A stretch of DNA of 64,000 bases from Bacilli bacterium (GTDB taxonomy: Bacteria > Bacillota_I > Bacilli_A > RFN20 > CAG-826): NCBI GenBank assembly GCA_035326105.1, contig DAOKYO010000001.1, forward strand, positions 1 through 64,000. Reading direction: 5' to 3'. Shown here piece by piece: positions 53,299-60,760 of this stretch (the stretch's first letter is position 1; every line of letters begins with the position of its first letter). The notes under the pieces were generated by a model. It ran no database searches. It worked only from the letters and a program-made list of their open reading frames with translations, and was not told the origin of the DNA. A program made the translations under genes and the position numbers.

Positions 53299-53598
53299 CT
53301 ACTCGGATGCGTGATCAAAAACCACTGACAAGAGTGAAGCGACATGGTCATCGCTTAAAGAATAACTCACACGGTTGCCTTCTCGCTCATTTTTTACCAA
53401 CGAAGCATCTTTTAATACCTTAAGTTGATGAGAAATTAGCGATTGGGAAGCATCGGCAATGCTTTGCAATTCTCCGACATACTTTGGCCCATCTAGTAAT
53501 GCACACAAAATTTTTAATCGCGTATAATCTGCGGTTATACTCAATAGATGCTCCATTTTTTCTAGCACATCTTCGGTTGGCAATATTTTTCTTGTCAT
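53299..53598 (-). CDS. ArsR/SmtB-family metal-sensing repressor (CzrA/CadC-like)
   Basis: The 99-residue winged-helix repressor has the HTH segment SIADASQSLISHQLKVLKDA and wing NEREGNRVSYSL. The last helix shows Asp-x-His, then His eleven residues later and Glu three beyond (SDDH, then FDHASE), matching the interfacial alpha-5 zinc site of CzrA and SmtB apart from Glu in place of the last His. There is no CadC-type cysteine site (the single ILCALL cysteine is elsewhere). It should repress its own promoter until Zn or Co binds. GGGAG precedes the ATG by 7 bases. Confidence 0.93.
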   Translation of the reverse strand: MTRKILPTEDVLEKMEHLLSITADYTRLKILCALLDGPKYVGELQSIADASQSLISHQLKVLKDASLVKNEREGNRVSYSLSDDHVASLLSVVFDHASE

Positions 53599-53612
53599 AA
53601 CGCATCTCCCAA

Positions 53613-53632
53613 ATATGAATAATCATTCATAT
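53613..53632 (-). promoter_or_regulatory. Metal-sensor operator O2
   Basis: A perfect inverted repeat ATATGAAT-AATC-ATTCATAT matches the known CzrA/SmtB operator pattern (imperfect 12-2-12 with TGAA/TTCA half sites). It lies at the transcription start, between the promoter and the repressor gene. Confidence 0.85.
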
Positions 53633-53641
53633 ACCGTCTAC

Positions 53642-53670
53642 ATTATATGAACGGGCATTCATATTGTCAA
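53642..53670 (-). promoter_or_regulatory. cadCA promoter with overlapping operator O1
   Basis: TTGACA (53665-53670), a 17-bp spacer and TATAAT (53642-53647) are fully consensus. The spacer is occupied by a second operator, ATATGAAC-GGGC-ATTCATAT (53645-53664), which also covers half of the -10 box, so a bound repressor would block polymerase directly. Confidence 0.9.
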
Positions 53671-53671
53671 C

Positions 53672-53699
53672 AAAAAAATTCCCACTTTTACGTGGGAAT
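53672..53699 (-). terminator. Terminator after nusG
   Basis: An 8-bp stem ATTCCCAC/GTGGGAAT (53678-53685 with 53692-53699) is followed by a seven-T run on the minus strand. It separates the rpmG-secE-nusG unit from cadCA, whose -35 box begins two bases later. Confidence 0.88.
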
Positions 53700-53704
53700 A
53701 ATTT

Positions 53705-54259
53705 TTAAATCTTCTCTATTTGCGCGAATTCAACTTCGAGAACCGTCGGCCGGCCAAAGAAGACGGCTTCAAGTTTAACGTTGCCCGTATCTTTATCAAT
53801 GGAAGTAATTCTTCCTTCCGTTCCTTCAAAAGATCCATGGATAACCTTGACGAAGTCTCCAACCGTGTAGCGGTCATACATACTCGCATCAATTTCACCC
53901 ATCCGTTTTAGAACCGGTTCAATCTGCTCGCGGGGAACCGGGAATGGCTTGGTGCCACCGCCACTGGAGCCGACGAATCCGGTGACGCCTGGGGTATTAC
54001 GCACCATATACCATGCCTCATCCGACATAATCATTTCAATAAAGACATAACCGGGATAAAGATTCTTCATCTTTTTCTTACCCGTGGGGAGACCATCTTT
54101 AAGAACATCAACTTCAATTTCTGCGACAATGACCCGAAAGACAAAATCATGCAAATTCATCGAATCAGCACGCCGTAGAAGATTTAGTTTAACTGTATTC
54201 TCGTGTCCAGAATAGGTATTAACAACATACCATTGAACATCTTTTTCATTATTTTCCAT
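53705..54259 (-). CDS. nusG: Transcription termination/antitermination protein NusG
   Basis: NusG binds RNA polymerase and affects pausing, Rho and coupling to ribosomes. The 184-residue protein has the NGN domain (WYVVNTYSGHENTVK, LYPGYVFIEM, NTPGVTGFVG) and a C-terminal KOW domain (GDFVKVIHGSFEGTEGRI, then VFFGRPTVLEVEF). It follows secE by 10 bp. In most Bacilli rplK follows at once; here cadCA and ktrBA intervene. Confidence 0.98.
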   Translation of the reverse strand: MENNEKDVQWYVVNTYSGHENTVKLNLLRRADSMNLHDFVFRVIVAEIEVDVLKDGLPTGKKKMKNLYPGYVFIEMIMSDEAWYMVRNTPGVTGFVGSSGGGTKPFPVPREQIEPVLKRMGEIDASMYDRYTVGDFVKVIHGSFEGTEGRITSIDKDTGNVKLEAVFFGRPTVLEVEFAQIEKI

Positions 54260-54269
54260 TTAGAACTCC

Positions 54270-54470
54270 CTATCCTTTGATCGCTTTAAAGGCATCTTCA
54301 ACCGCGCCTAATAAGCGCGCCGCCGCCAAGTCCTCTAAATTTAAAATCAAGGCCGAAATCGCCGTGATAATAACAACCACGACAATAAGAGGAATAATCG
54401 TTTCCCGCTTGGGCCACCGAACTCTTTTTCCTTCTTTGACGACTTCGCCAAAATATTTCTTTGCTGACAT
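54270..54470 (-). CDS. secE: Preprotein translocase subunit SecE
   Basis: SecE clamps SecY in the protein-export channel. The 66-residue protein has the amphipathic segment FGEVVKEGKRVRWPKRETI followed by a single membrane helix (PLIVVVVIITAISALIL), as in short Gram-positive SecE. Its AGGAGG site overlaps the rpmG stop, and nusG follows. Confidence 0.95.
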   Translation of the reverse strand: MSAKKYFGEVVKEGKRVRWPKRETIIPLIVVVVIITAISALILNLEDLAAARLLGAVEDAFKAIKG

Positions 54471-54479
54471 AATATCCTC

Positions 54480-54632
54480 CTAGCGGCTTTCCTTATGGAT
54501 CGTCATCTTGTTGCATTTTGGACAAAATTTTTTTAACTCAAGACGCTCTGTTACGCTGGCGTCTTTCCGCCGTGTGGTTGTATAGTTTCGTGATAGACAT
54601 TCTGAGCAAATTAAAAGAACCTTTTCCCGCAC
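54480..54632 (-). CDS. rpmG: 50S ribosomal protein L33
   Basis: This 50-residue gene reads MREKVLLICSECLSRNYTTT with GTG as first codon, then LELKKFCPKCNKMTIHKES. The paired CxxC motifs (CSEC and CPKC) mark the zinc-binding L33 form. The ribosome site (GGAT) is weak. Its place before secE-nusG is the Bacilli order. It is below the size at which many gene finders report. Confidence 0.93.
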   Translation of the reverse strand: MREKVLLICSECLSRNYTTTRRKDASVTERLELKKFCPKCNKMTIHKESR

Positions 54633-54670
54633 CTAAAATCACATCCTTATGTAATAATTTTATCGATAGA

Positions 54671-54699
54671 ATTATAACTTGTAAAAGTCGATATTGCAA
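54671..54699 (-). promoter_or_regulatory. Promoter of rpmG-secE-nusG
   Basis: TTGCAA (54694-54699) and TATAAT (54671-54676) are exactly 17 bp apart on the minus strand, with a leader of about 32 nt. Confidence 0.85.
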
Positions 54700-54996
54700 T
54701 CATTAAGTTTAGTAAAACAAAAAGAAGGAAAAATTAATCCAATTGAACAATATCTGCAGTTCTTCGCTTGAATGAATCACGCCTTTACAAAAAAGAGAAT
54801 AATTAATAATGAAAGAAATGTTTGCCTAAATGATATTAGCAAATCAGTCTTCTTTCCCTAAAGAAATTAGTCTCACATCATTTACAACTCTACACTTCGT
54901 TTTAAATTTATGGTTTGCCATTACGTAGCGTATTATCCGTTACTACAATTATTGTTGCATTTTTTATTTACTGCCAAGTTTTTACATAATAAATAA
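54700..54996. other. AT-rich intergenic region with a degenerate repeat
   Basis: This stretch between the sigma factor gene and the rpmG promoter has no supported gene. The segment 54861-54890 matches 32004-32033 in 26 of 30 positions, and an ATTTATGG tract follows in both at similar distance. Read on the minus strand both give CRV[VI]NDVR, but stops interrupt the frame soon after, as expected of decayed coding sequence. Confidence 0.45.
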
Positions 54997-55605
54997 TTAA
55001 AAAGATTGTTTGGTTTTTAGTTTAATGTTTTCAATCAACAGATAGTAATAGTATTTTGACAAATTCATCGCCCGCATTATTTCCTGCGGATAATAACCTT
55101 GCAGGCGAAAAAGAATAATCATTTTTTCTTGCCGTGTTAGCGAAAACGGCAAGTATGATTCCATATTTTCAACATCGTCTTCACGAAGTAGATGCTTACT
55201 TATGTAGGGATCTTCATCGCCTACGCTATCCATGAGGGTTAAACCTTCTCCGTAATTTAATTCTTCATCCAAAGAGTGGGCTTCATTTAACAGTGAGTGA
55301 CTGCTGGCCATATTTTCGCGAAGATAATTCCATATGCTGCGACGAACCAAAAGTTTAGCATAGGCGGGAAATGGTCCCCGCTGCTCCTGATAATTTTTGG
55401 CGGCATTATAAATGGCAAAATTACCAACCGATATCAAATCATTAACTTCCAGGCCCGAAAAGCCTGTTGTTTCAAAGGCCGTAAAAGCGGTATTGCGAAT
55501 AAGAGGAGCAAATTGCTCTAACAACTCTTTTATCGCCGACTCGTTTTCATCTTTTACTTGCCCGACTATTCTTTTAATACTGGCTTGTTCATCTTCAAAT
55601 AAAAT
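54997..55605 (-). CDS. SigH-like sigma-70 family RNA polymerase sigma factor
   Basis: The 202-residue protein has region 2 (EVNDLISVGNFAIYNAAKNY, then GPFPAYAKLLVRRSIWNYLR) and a region 4 HTH (LTRQEKMIILFRLQGYYPQ, then MRAMNLSKYYYYLL). Its place between rlmB and rpmG is that of sigH in Bacillus, a sigma factor for starvation and competence genes; the target set here is unknown. No ATG, GTG or TTG starts the frame at the right place: the open frame reaches back 76 bp into rlmB, but the only strong ribosome site, AAGGAGG at 55611-55617, is followed after 5 bases by ATT at 55605, which I take as the probable start. Confidence 0.85.
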   Translation of the reverse strand: MLFEDEQASIKRIVGQVKDENESAIKELLEQFAPLIRNTAFTAFETTGFSGLEVNDLISVGNFAIYNAAKNYQEQRGPFPAYAKLLVRRSIWNYLRENMASSHSLLNEAHSLDEELNYGEGLTLMDSVGDEDPYISKHLLREDDVENMESYLPFSLTRQEKMIILFRLQGYYPQEIMRAMNLSKYYYYLLIENIKLKTKQSF

Positions 55606-55624
55606 AAAGACCTCCTTGTATTCC

Positions 55625-56350
55625 TCAATAATTAGTTTGCAAAAAGCGAATTCCGGCGATAAGAATGCCGGCCGCCACTGAGGCATTAAGTGAATTAACA
55701 TGTCCCACCATCGGTATCTTAACGATAAAATCCGATTTTTTCAGCAAAAGCTCCGGAATCCCGAATCCTTCGCTGCCGACGATGAGTCCGGTTGGGGTAT
55801 CATAGCGAACCATATCATACGTTTGATTGGCCTTTCCATCCGAAGCCACAATCCAAAATCCAGCCTCCTTAAGTGTTTGAATGCTGGAGGCAAGATTGGT
55901 GACTTGAGCGATTGGAACATATTGTTGCGCGCCGGTAGCCACTTTTATCACCGTCGGTGTCACTCCCACCTGATTGGTCTTCTTAATAACAATACCATCG
56001 ACGCCAAACGCATCCGCGGTGCGAATAATCGCCCCTAAATTGTGCGGGTCATTCAACTCTGCCAAAATCAAAATAAGCGGATATTTCTTTTCCTTAGCTT
56101 TCTTAATTATTTCATCAAAAGAGGCATAAGAAAAAGTACTTACTTCCGCTACAAGTCCCTGGTGATTGCCACCCATAGATAATTTTGCCAACAGACTGCT
56201 ATCCACTCGCTCGAAACTGCACTTGGCCGCGGAAATAAGATTATCAATTTCAACATCATGCAAAGATGAGTTTATGAATAAATGTTGAACCTGATGTTCC
56301 CGTAACGCCGCTTTTACACTATTACGCCCAAATATGTACATTTTTCCCAT
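55625..56350 (-). CDS. rlmB: 23S rRNA (guanosine-2'-O-)-methyltransferase RlmB (SpoU family)
   Basis: The 241-residue enzyme methylates the ribose of G2251 in 23S rRNA in the E. coli numbering. It has an N-terminal substrate-binding domain (MYIFGRNSVKAALRE) and the SPOUT motifs: NDPHNLGAIIRTADAFG (motif 1, with the catalytic Arg), IVGSEGFGI (motif 2) and IPMVGHVNSLNASVAAGIL (motif 3). It follows mgtC by 3 bp. The Bacillus neighbours mrnC and yacP are missing. Confidence 0.95.
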   Translation of the reverse strand: MGKMYIFGRNSVKAALREHQVQHLFINSSLHDVEIDNLISAAKCSFERVDSSLLAKLSMGGNHQGLVAEVSTFSYASFDEIIKKAKEKKYPLILILAELNDPHNLGAIIRTADAFGVDGIVIKKTNQVGVTPTVIKVATGAQQYVPIAQVTNLASSIQTLKEAGFWIVASDGKANQTYDMVRYDTPTGLIVGSEGFGIPELLLKKSDFIVKIPMVGHVNSLNASVAAGILIAGIRFLQTNY

Positions 56351-56353
56351 TTA

Positions 56354-57121
56354 TTAATAGTCCGTAGAAATCTTAAATTCAAGCGGTTTAATTCGATCTT
56401 TCAGTTCTTCGCTGAAGGCGGTAACGGTTGCTTTAGATGCAAAAGCGCAATTTAATGTCACGCGTAAGCATGAGAAGCCATTGATGACAACCATTTGCGA
56501 TTGTATATCACGAATGTTGACCCCGTAACGAGCCGCGATAAGATGAGCGTCTTTGAGAACCGAAACATCGCTAGGAACAACGATAGTGATTTTTGGCGAA
56601 CGGCGGTTGGCATAATGTTCAATCTTTCTTAGGCTGACAAGAATGAAGAAAGAAAGGATAGTCGCCATCGTGGCGAAAACAAATCTTCCCGCGCCACAGG
56701 CCAAACCGATGGACATGGTTAGAAAAATCGTGGTTGCGGTGGTAAGACCTTTAATATCGGTCCCGGTTTGAATAATTGTGCCGGCGCCTAAAAAGCCGAT
56801 GCCACTGACAACCTGTGCTGCTAAACGGGCTGGGTCGCGATTGGGAGAGATTAAATTATCAAATCCATAAACGGAAATAATCATCACAAGACATGAGGCC
56901 ATTGCCACAAGAATATGGGTTCTAAGACCCGCCGCATGACCATGATATTCCCGCTCAAATCCAATAATCCCCGAGAGGATGAAGGTCATAAGAAGACTGA
57001 CGGCCACCAGAGCCGTATTGCCCCACATACCGAAACTGTTGAACCAGTCGACGATAACTTTATCAACCGATAACGGGCTAACAGAGGCAAAAAGGGTAAA
57101 TGTATTATCGAGTAACGTCAT
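56354..57121 (-). CDS. MgtC/SapB family membrane protein
   Basis: The 255-residue protein has about five membrane segments with the family motif IIGFEREYHGHAAGLRTHILV, then GIGFLGAGTIIQTG and GLTTATTIFLTMSIGLACGAG, followed by a soluble ACT-like tail (about 170-255). MgtC in pathogens restrains the F-ATP synthase and helps survival at low Mg; the role of the wider family is less clear. The ATG at 57121 has AGGTGG upstream; a GTG nine bases earlier overlaps that site. It lies 18 bp after cysS, an unusual insertion in the cysS-rlmB series. Confidence 0.93.
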   Translation of the reverse strand: MTLLDNTFTLFASVSPLSVDKVIVDWFNSFGMWGNTALVAVSLLMTFILSGIIGFEREYHGHAAGLRTHILVAMASCLVMIISVYGFDNLISPNRDPARLAAQVVSGIGFLGAGTIIQTGTDIKGLTTATTIFLTMSIGLACGAGRFVFATMATILSFFILVSLRKIEHYANRRSPKITIVVPSDVSVLKDAHLIAARYGVNIRDIQSQMVVINGFSCLRVTLNCAFASKATVTAFSEELKDRIKPLEFKISTDY

Positions 57122-57139
57122 ATTTTCCACCTACTTTCT

Positions 57140-58474
57140 TTATAGAATGTGACGCTGAGCAAGTAAGGCCCTGAGTTGATCGCTTAATGCGAAATCTTTT
57201 TTTTGTTTCGCTTCACGATACATTGAAAGCAGCTTCTTGTCTTCGGCATTTAAACGAGGATAATCAATCTCAAATCCGAGAATACCGATCATATCTCTCA
57301 TCGTTGAGAAATATCCTTGTAATTGCTCAATATCAACTTTTTGACGCAAAGCGAGATTCGCGTCCTTTACGACTTTGAAAAGTTCCGTAATTGCATTCGA
57401 AGTGTTTAAGTCATTAGCCAATTCCGCTAAGAAACTATCCATATGAGAACCCTTCTTTTTATCATCAAAATTATTGTTCTCCTGCAGGTAAACAGCTAAT
57501 TGGCGGTATGCTTGGGCGATTTTATCGATTTCAATCCGGCTTGACCTTACGACTTCTTCCGTAAAATTAACCGGGGCCCGATAATGGGTAGATAATAACA
57601 TCATTCGCAACGTATTGCCACCAAATTTTGCAATCGCATCTTGAGCCAAAACAACGTTTCCAAGTGATTTGGACATTTTCTCATTATCAATATTGATAAA
57701 GCCATTATGCATCCAGAAATGAGCCAAGTGATTGTGATTGACCGCTAACGATTGGGCGATTTCATTTTCATGATGAGGAAACTTCAAGTCGAAACCCCCA
57801 CCATGAATATCGATGTAGCGTTTAGGAAAAATAGAGTCGATCATAACCACGCATTCGGTATGCCAACCCGGCCGACCTTCACCCCATGGTGAGGACCATT
57901 TAATTCCCACTTTCGTTTTCTTCCATAAAGCAAAATCCAGTGGTGATTCCTTTTTTTCGTTTTCTTCTACTCGCGCACCGACCAGCATGTCATCAACTTG
58001 GACGTTTGAAAGCTCGCCATAATTCTTATCGCTTTGGACTCTGAAAAAAACATCCCCATCAACCTCGTAAGCCGCATCGGCTTCGATAAGTTTCCCTATG
58101 AAGGAAATTATCTGATCCATATATTCCGTGACCCTAGGAGCGATATTGGGTTTACGTGAGTGAATATCAGTCAAAGCCTGTTCAAAGGCGGCGATATACT
58201 TGCGAGCAATACTTTGCTCGTCCGTATGCTCCTCCAGTGCGCGAGTGATAATTTTATCATCGACATCGGTATAATTGCTGACATAAGTGACATCGTAGCC
58301 GATATATTCAAAAAAGCGCCGAAGCGTATCAAAAACGACAACTGGACGCATATTGCCGATGTGAACATAGTTATAGACGGTCGGGCCACAAACATACATC
58401 GAAATTTTTCCCTCTTCTAGCGGAAAAAATGGTTCAACCTTTTTACTTAAAGAATTGAAAAATTGCAAATTCAT
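57140..58474 (-). CDS. cysS: Cysteinyl-tRNA synthetase
   Basis: The enzyme charges tRNA-Cys. The 444-residue protein has the zinc cysteine in MYVCGPTVYN (Cys28), the HIGH-type motif HIGN, the metal-binding WHTEC, the HGGGFDLKFPHHENE segment and the KMSKS loop (NEKMSKSLGN). The protein ends at LRALLAQRHIL, about 15 residues short of typical CysS, whose end carries a Gly-Thr/Val-x-Trp tail. The stop is clean and mgtC follows by 18 bp, so this is a slightly shortened C-terminus rather than a pseudogene. Confidence 0.97.
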   Translation of the reverse strand: MNLQFFNSLSKKVEPFFPLEEGKISMYVCGPTVYNYVHIGNMRPVVVFDTLRRFFEYIGYDVTYVSNYTDVDDKIITRALEEHTDEQSIARKYIAAFEQALTDIHSRKPNIAPRVTEYMDQIISFIGKLIEADAAYEVDGDVFFRVQSDKNYGELSNVQVDDMLVGARVEENEKKESPLDFALWKKTKVGIKWSSPWGEGRPGWHTECVVMIDSIFPKRYIDIHGGGFDLKFPHHENEIAQSLAVNHNHLAHFWMHNGFINIDNEKMSKSLGNVVLAQDAIAKFGGNTLRMMLLSTHYRAPVNFTEEVVRSSRIEIDKIAQAYRQLAVYLQENNNFDDKKKGSHMDSFLAELANDLNTSNAITELFKVVKDANLALRQKVDIEQLQGYFSTMRDMIGILGFEIDYPRLNAEDKKLLSMYREAKQKKDFALSDQLRALLAQRHIL

Positions 58475-58493
58475 AAATACTCACCCTATGAAA

Positions 58494-58502
58494 ATTATAA
58501 CA
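58494..58502 (-). promoter_or_regulatory. Extended -10 promoter of cysS
   Basis: TGTTATAAT on the minus strand gives an extended -10 (TG one base before TATAAT) 20 bp before the ATG. The -35 position is poor, as is usual with extended -10 promoters. The short leader leaves no room for a T-box. Confidence 0.6.
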
Positions 58503-58610
58503 TGAAAATAAAACGATATATATACGAAAAAATACGATTTATTTGCCGAAAACGCCAAGATTAGACTCGGTCGAAACAAATAAAAAACAAAGGCGATAAG
58601 AAGAAAATAC

Positions 58611-59264
58611 TTACTTAAGAATTATCTGTTTCAGTTCCGAAACGGACGCCGCCATATACTTTGGCCCCAAGGCCTGAATTTGGGAGTATTTGCGAAATCC
58701 CCATCCTACCCAGCAGACATCTAATTCAGCATTGGCCCCGGTTTTAACATCGACATCACTATCGCCGACAAACAGAGTTTCTATTTTATCCAAAGCATAT
58801 GTATCGATAAGCAGATTGACGGCATATGGATCGGGTTTAACCGGCATTCCCGCTTTTTGTCCCAATATCGCATCAAACAAATCCGGGTAAAAAAAGTTAA
58901 CGACATTTTGAGCTATGTCATCCGGCTTATTAGTGCAGCAGAAAATACGAATGTTCGATTTTTTTAATTCTTTGATCAAATCCGATAGTCCTCGATAGGC
59001 ATAAGAAAAGTTGGTGTTATTATGCTGATATATTTCAAGATAGTGACTCTTAACTTCGTCTTTCATCTTTTGATCTAAACCGCATTTACTTAAAGCCCGC
59101 GCGATCATTACGTCGGTTCCGCTTCCAACCAACGCCATCGTTTCCTCTTCACTAAAGGATGCATGGTAGCCAACTTTCAGAATCGCTTTATTAATTGAAT
59201 CGGCTAAATCACCGATAGAATTGACCAGCGTTCCATCAAGATCAAAGATAACATTTTTAAACAT
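58611..59264 (-). CDS. HAD-family hydrolase, phosphoglycolate phosphatase type
   Basis: The 218-residue protein has HAD motifs FDLDGTLVNS (Asp nucleophile and acid), CCTNKP (motif II), the lysine in PVKPDPYAV (motif III) and GDSDVDVKTGANA (motif IV), with a helical cap between I and II. It resembles Gph and similar small-molecule phosphatases; the substrate cannot be fixed from sequence. GGAGG lies 8 bases before the ATG at 59264, and an upstream ATG in frame lacks a site. It is distinct from the PpaX-like HAD protein at 8181. Confidence 0.88.
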   Translation of the reverse strand: MFKNVIFDLDGTLVNSIGDLADSINKAILKVGYHASFSEEETMALVGSGTDVMIARALSKCGLDQKMKDEVKSHYLEIYQHNNTNFSYAYRGLSDLIKELKKSNIRIFCCTNKPDDIAQNVVNFFYPDLFDAILGQKAGMPVKPDPYAVNLLIDTYALDKIETLFVGDSDVDVKTGANAELDVCWVGWGFRKYSQIQALGPKYMAASVSELKQIILK

Positions 59265-59399
59265 ATAAGAGCCTCCGCGAAACATGTTTATTTTACTCTT
59301 TTTTTAAAAGAAATATCAGTGGAAAATTTGTCGGATTTTCTTTGCGGACAGCGGATGTGCAAAAGCGGCAATTTTATTGCGATTTCAGGCAAATAAAAA

Positions 59400-59429
59400 C
59401 CCGACTGCAAGCATTATTTCGCCGTCGGG
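59400..59429 (-). terminator. Terminator after the small membrane protein gene
   Basis: CCCGAC (59400-59405) pairs with GTCGGG (59424-59429) across an 18-base loop and TTTTTATTT follows on the minus strand. It lies 9 bp past the stop at 59439. Confidence 0.7.
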
Positions 59430-59438
59430 ATTTTTTAC

Positions 59439-59663
59439 TTAAGCCAAGAAAACAATCTTGTTGCCTAATAAGATGGTGACAAAGTCAACGAATCCAAGAA
59501 TTGCTCCAAAGAATACGTAGACAATCGCCCCAAGGTAGTTCTTTTTGACTACTCTATGGATGACCCCCGCCCACCAGTTCACGATTGGAATAATCGAGAT
59601 AATGAGAGAGACAATCCAAGTTGAGCCAAACCAATAACCTTTACCTTTTTTGGAAGCTGCCAT
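59439..59663 (-). CDS. Small two-helix membrane protein of unknown function
   Basis: The 74-residue protein starts with a basic tail (MAASKKGKGYW) and has two hydrophobic segments (WIVSLIISIIPIVNWWAGVI and LGAIVYVFFGAILGFVDFV) separated by the basic turn HRVVKKNY. AGGAGG lies about 8 bases before the ATG and a promoter and terminator frame it, so it is very likely a real, separately transcribed gene. The family is not recognised. Confidence 0.75.
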   Translation of the reverse strand: MAASKKGKGYWFGSTWIVSLIISIIPIVNWWAGVIHRVVKKNYLGAIVYVFFGAILGFVDFVTILLGNKIVFLA

Positions 59664-59689
59664 ACAGATTTCCTCCTATTTCTAATATG

Positions 59690-59717
59690 ATAATATTACC
59701 ATATTTATTATTTTGAA
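59690..59717 (-). promoter_or_regulatory. Promoter of the small membrane protein gene
   Basis: TTCAAA (59712-59717) and TATTAT (59690-59695) are 16 bp apart on the minus strand, 26 bp ahead of the start codon. Confidence 0.5.
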
Positions 59718-59731
59718 GACTAACCATATAC

Positions 59732-60241
59732 TCAATCTTCCAGCATTAAGAAGAAAACCCCGGCACTGATGGAAATAATGCCCACGACTAAAATAAATAT
59801 CTCATTGATATTGCTTCCAATAAAAGGAGCAATAATAAGCAAAACGCCGATGGCCATCCGTATAATTCCAAAAGCCAGTTGATGTGAGCCGGTATGGAAA
59901 CGATAATTATCAATCAGTTGCAGGAGGCCGATTAAGGCCATAGCCACGCCTAATAAAACAAAACCGACCTTGACTAAAGGATCAGAAAAGACCGCCATTA
60001 AAACACCAACGACCATTTCAAAGCCGCCTAAAAGAAAAATAAACTTGTCTTTATTGCGGCCTTTGAGCGAATCAAATACGGTGATGGCGCCAAAGCAAGC
60101 CATTACGACACCGATAACGAAAATAATAATATTCAAAGCGGAAATTCTTAGCCAAACTAGAAGGGCACCAAGAATAATTAAGGCAATTGAAATTCCGGTC
60201 AACGGGCTTATTGGCCCGATTACTCTTTTTGTTTTCCCCAT
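59732..60241 (-). CDS. DUF308 (HdeD-like) membrane protein
   Basis: The 169-residue protein consists of six hydrophobic segments arranged as repeated helix pairs, with short polar turns such as FDSLKGRNKDKFIF and IDNYRFHTGSHQLAF. This is the layout of the DUF308/HdeD family; HdeD in E. coli is linked to acid resistance, but the biochemical role is unknown. The ATG at 60241 is chosen because AAAGGA lies 8 bases upstream, whereas the ATG nine bases earlier is almost on top of that site. Confidence 0.8.
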   Translation of the reverse strand: MGKTKRVIGPISPLTGISIALIILGALLVWLRISALNIIIFVIGVVMACFGAITVFDSLKGRNKDKFIFLLGGFEMVVGVLMAVFSDPLVKVGFVLLGVAMALIGLLQLIDNYRFHTGSHQLAFGIIRMAIGVLLIIAPFIGSNINEIFILVVGIISISAGVFFLMLED

Positions 60242-60320
60242 AAACAGCATCCTTTCTTATAAACTCTATATTTTGATTATACTAATTAATGGGAAAGACG
60301 CCACTATTTTTTTAAAAAAA

Positions 60321-60338
60321 GAGCACCCGCAGGTGCTC
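60321..60338 (-). terminator. Terminator after rplQ
   Basis: GAGCACC/GGTGCTC (60321-60327 with 60332-60338) with a CGCA-type tetraloop is followed on the minus strand by seven T. It lies 7 bp past the rplQ stop and ends the alpha operon. Confidence 0.9.
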
Positions 60339-60345
60339 AATTTAA

Positions 60346-60747
60346 TTATTTAACAAATTCAATCATCGCCATCGGTGCATTGTCACCTTTGCGATTGACA
60401 AGCTTTAGAATGCGGGTATAACCACCTTTACGGTCTTTATAAGCCGGTCCGACTTCGTTGAAGAGAACCTCAAGCGCCGTCGCTCCTTTTGCATTCTTAA
60501 TACCTTCACGAACGTAGGCTGCCGCTAAACGCCGGCTGTGTAAATCGCCGGTTTTAGCTAAAGTTACGAGGTGATCGGCTTCCTTTTGTAATTGCTTAGC
60601 GACTTTAGCGGTGACGACCACTTTGCCACTAACGATAAGTTGGCTTACGACATTGCGAAGCATCGCCTTATCTTTACTCACAGTATAGCCAGCCTTAAAC
60701 CTTACGCCGCCTTTACCATGAACGTTTTTACGTCCAATTGTTGCCAT
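60346..60747 (-). CDS. rplQ: 50S ribosomal protein L17
   Basis: L17 lies near the polypeptide exit tunnel. The 133-residue protein has the internal signature SKDKAMLRNVVSQLIVSGKV and ends with the conserved GGYTRILKL(V) and NRKGDNAPMAMIEFV segments. It is a little longer than the 120-residue Bacillus protein and begins 13 bp after rpoA. Confidence 0.97.
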   Translation of the reverse strand: MATIGRKNVHGKGGVRFKAGYTVSKDKAMLRNVVSQLIVSGKVVVTAKVAKQLQKEADHLVTLAKTGDLHSRRLAAAYVREGIKNAKGATALEVLFNEVGPAYKDRKGGYTRILKLVNRKGDNAPMAMIEFVK

Positions 60748-60760
60748 ATATTGTTACTCC

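Noticed and set aside
58475..58610. Possible T-box leader before cysS
   Set aside because: The only good promoter lies 20 bp before the start codon and no specifier loop or T-box sequence is seen.
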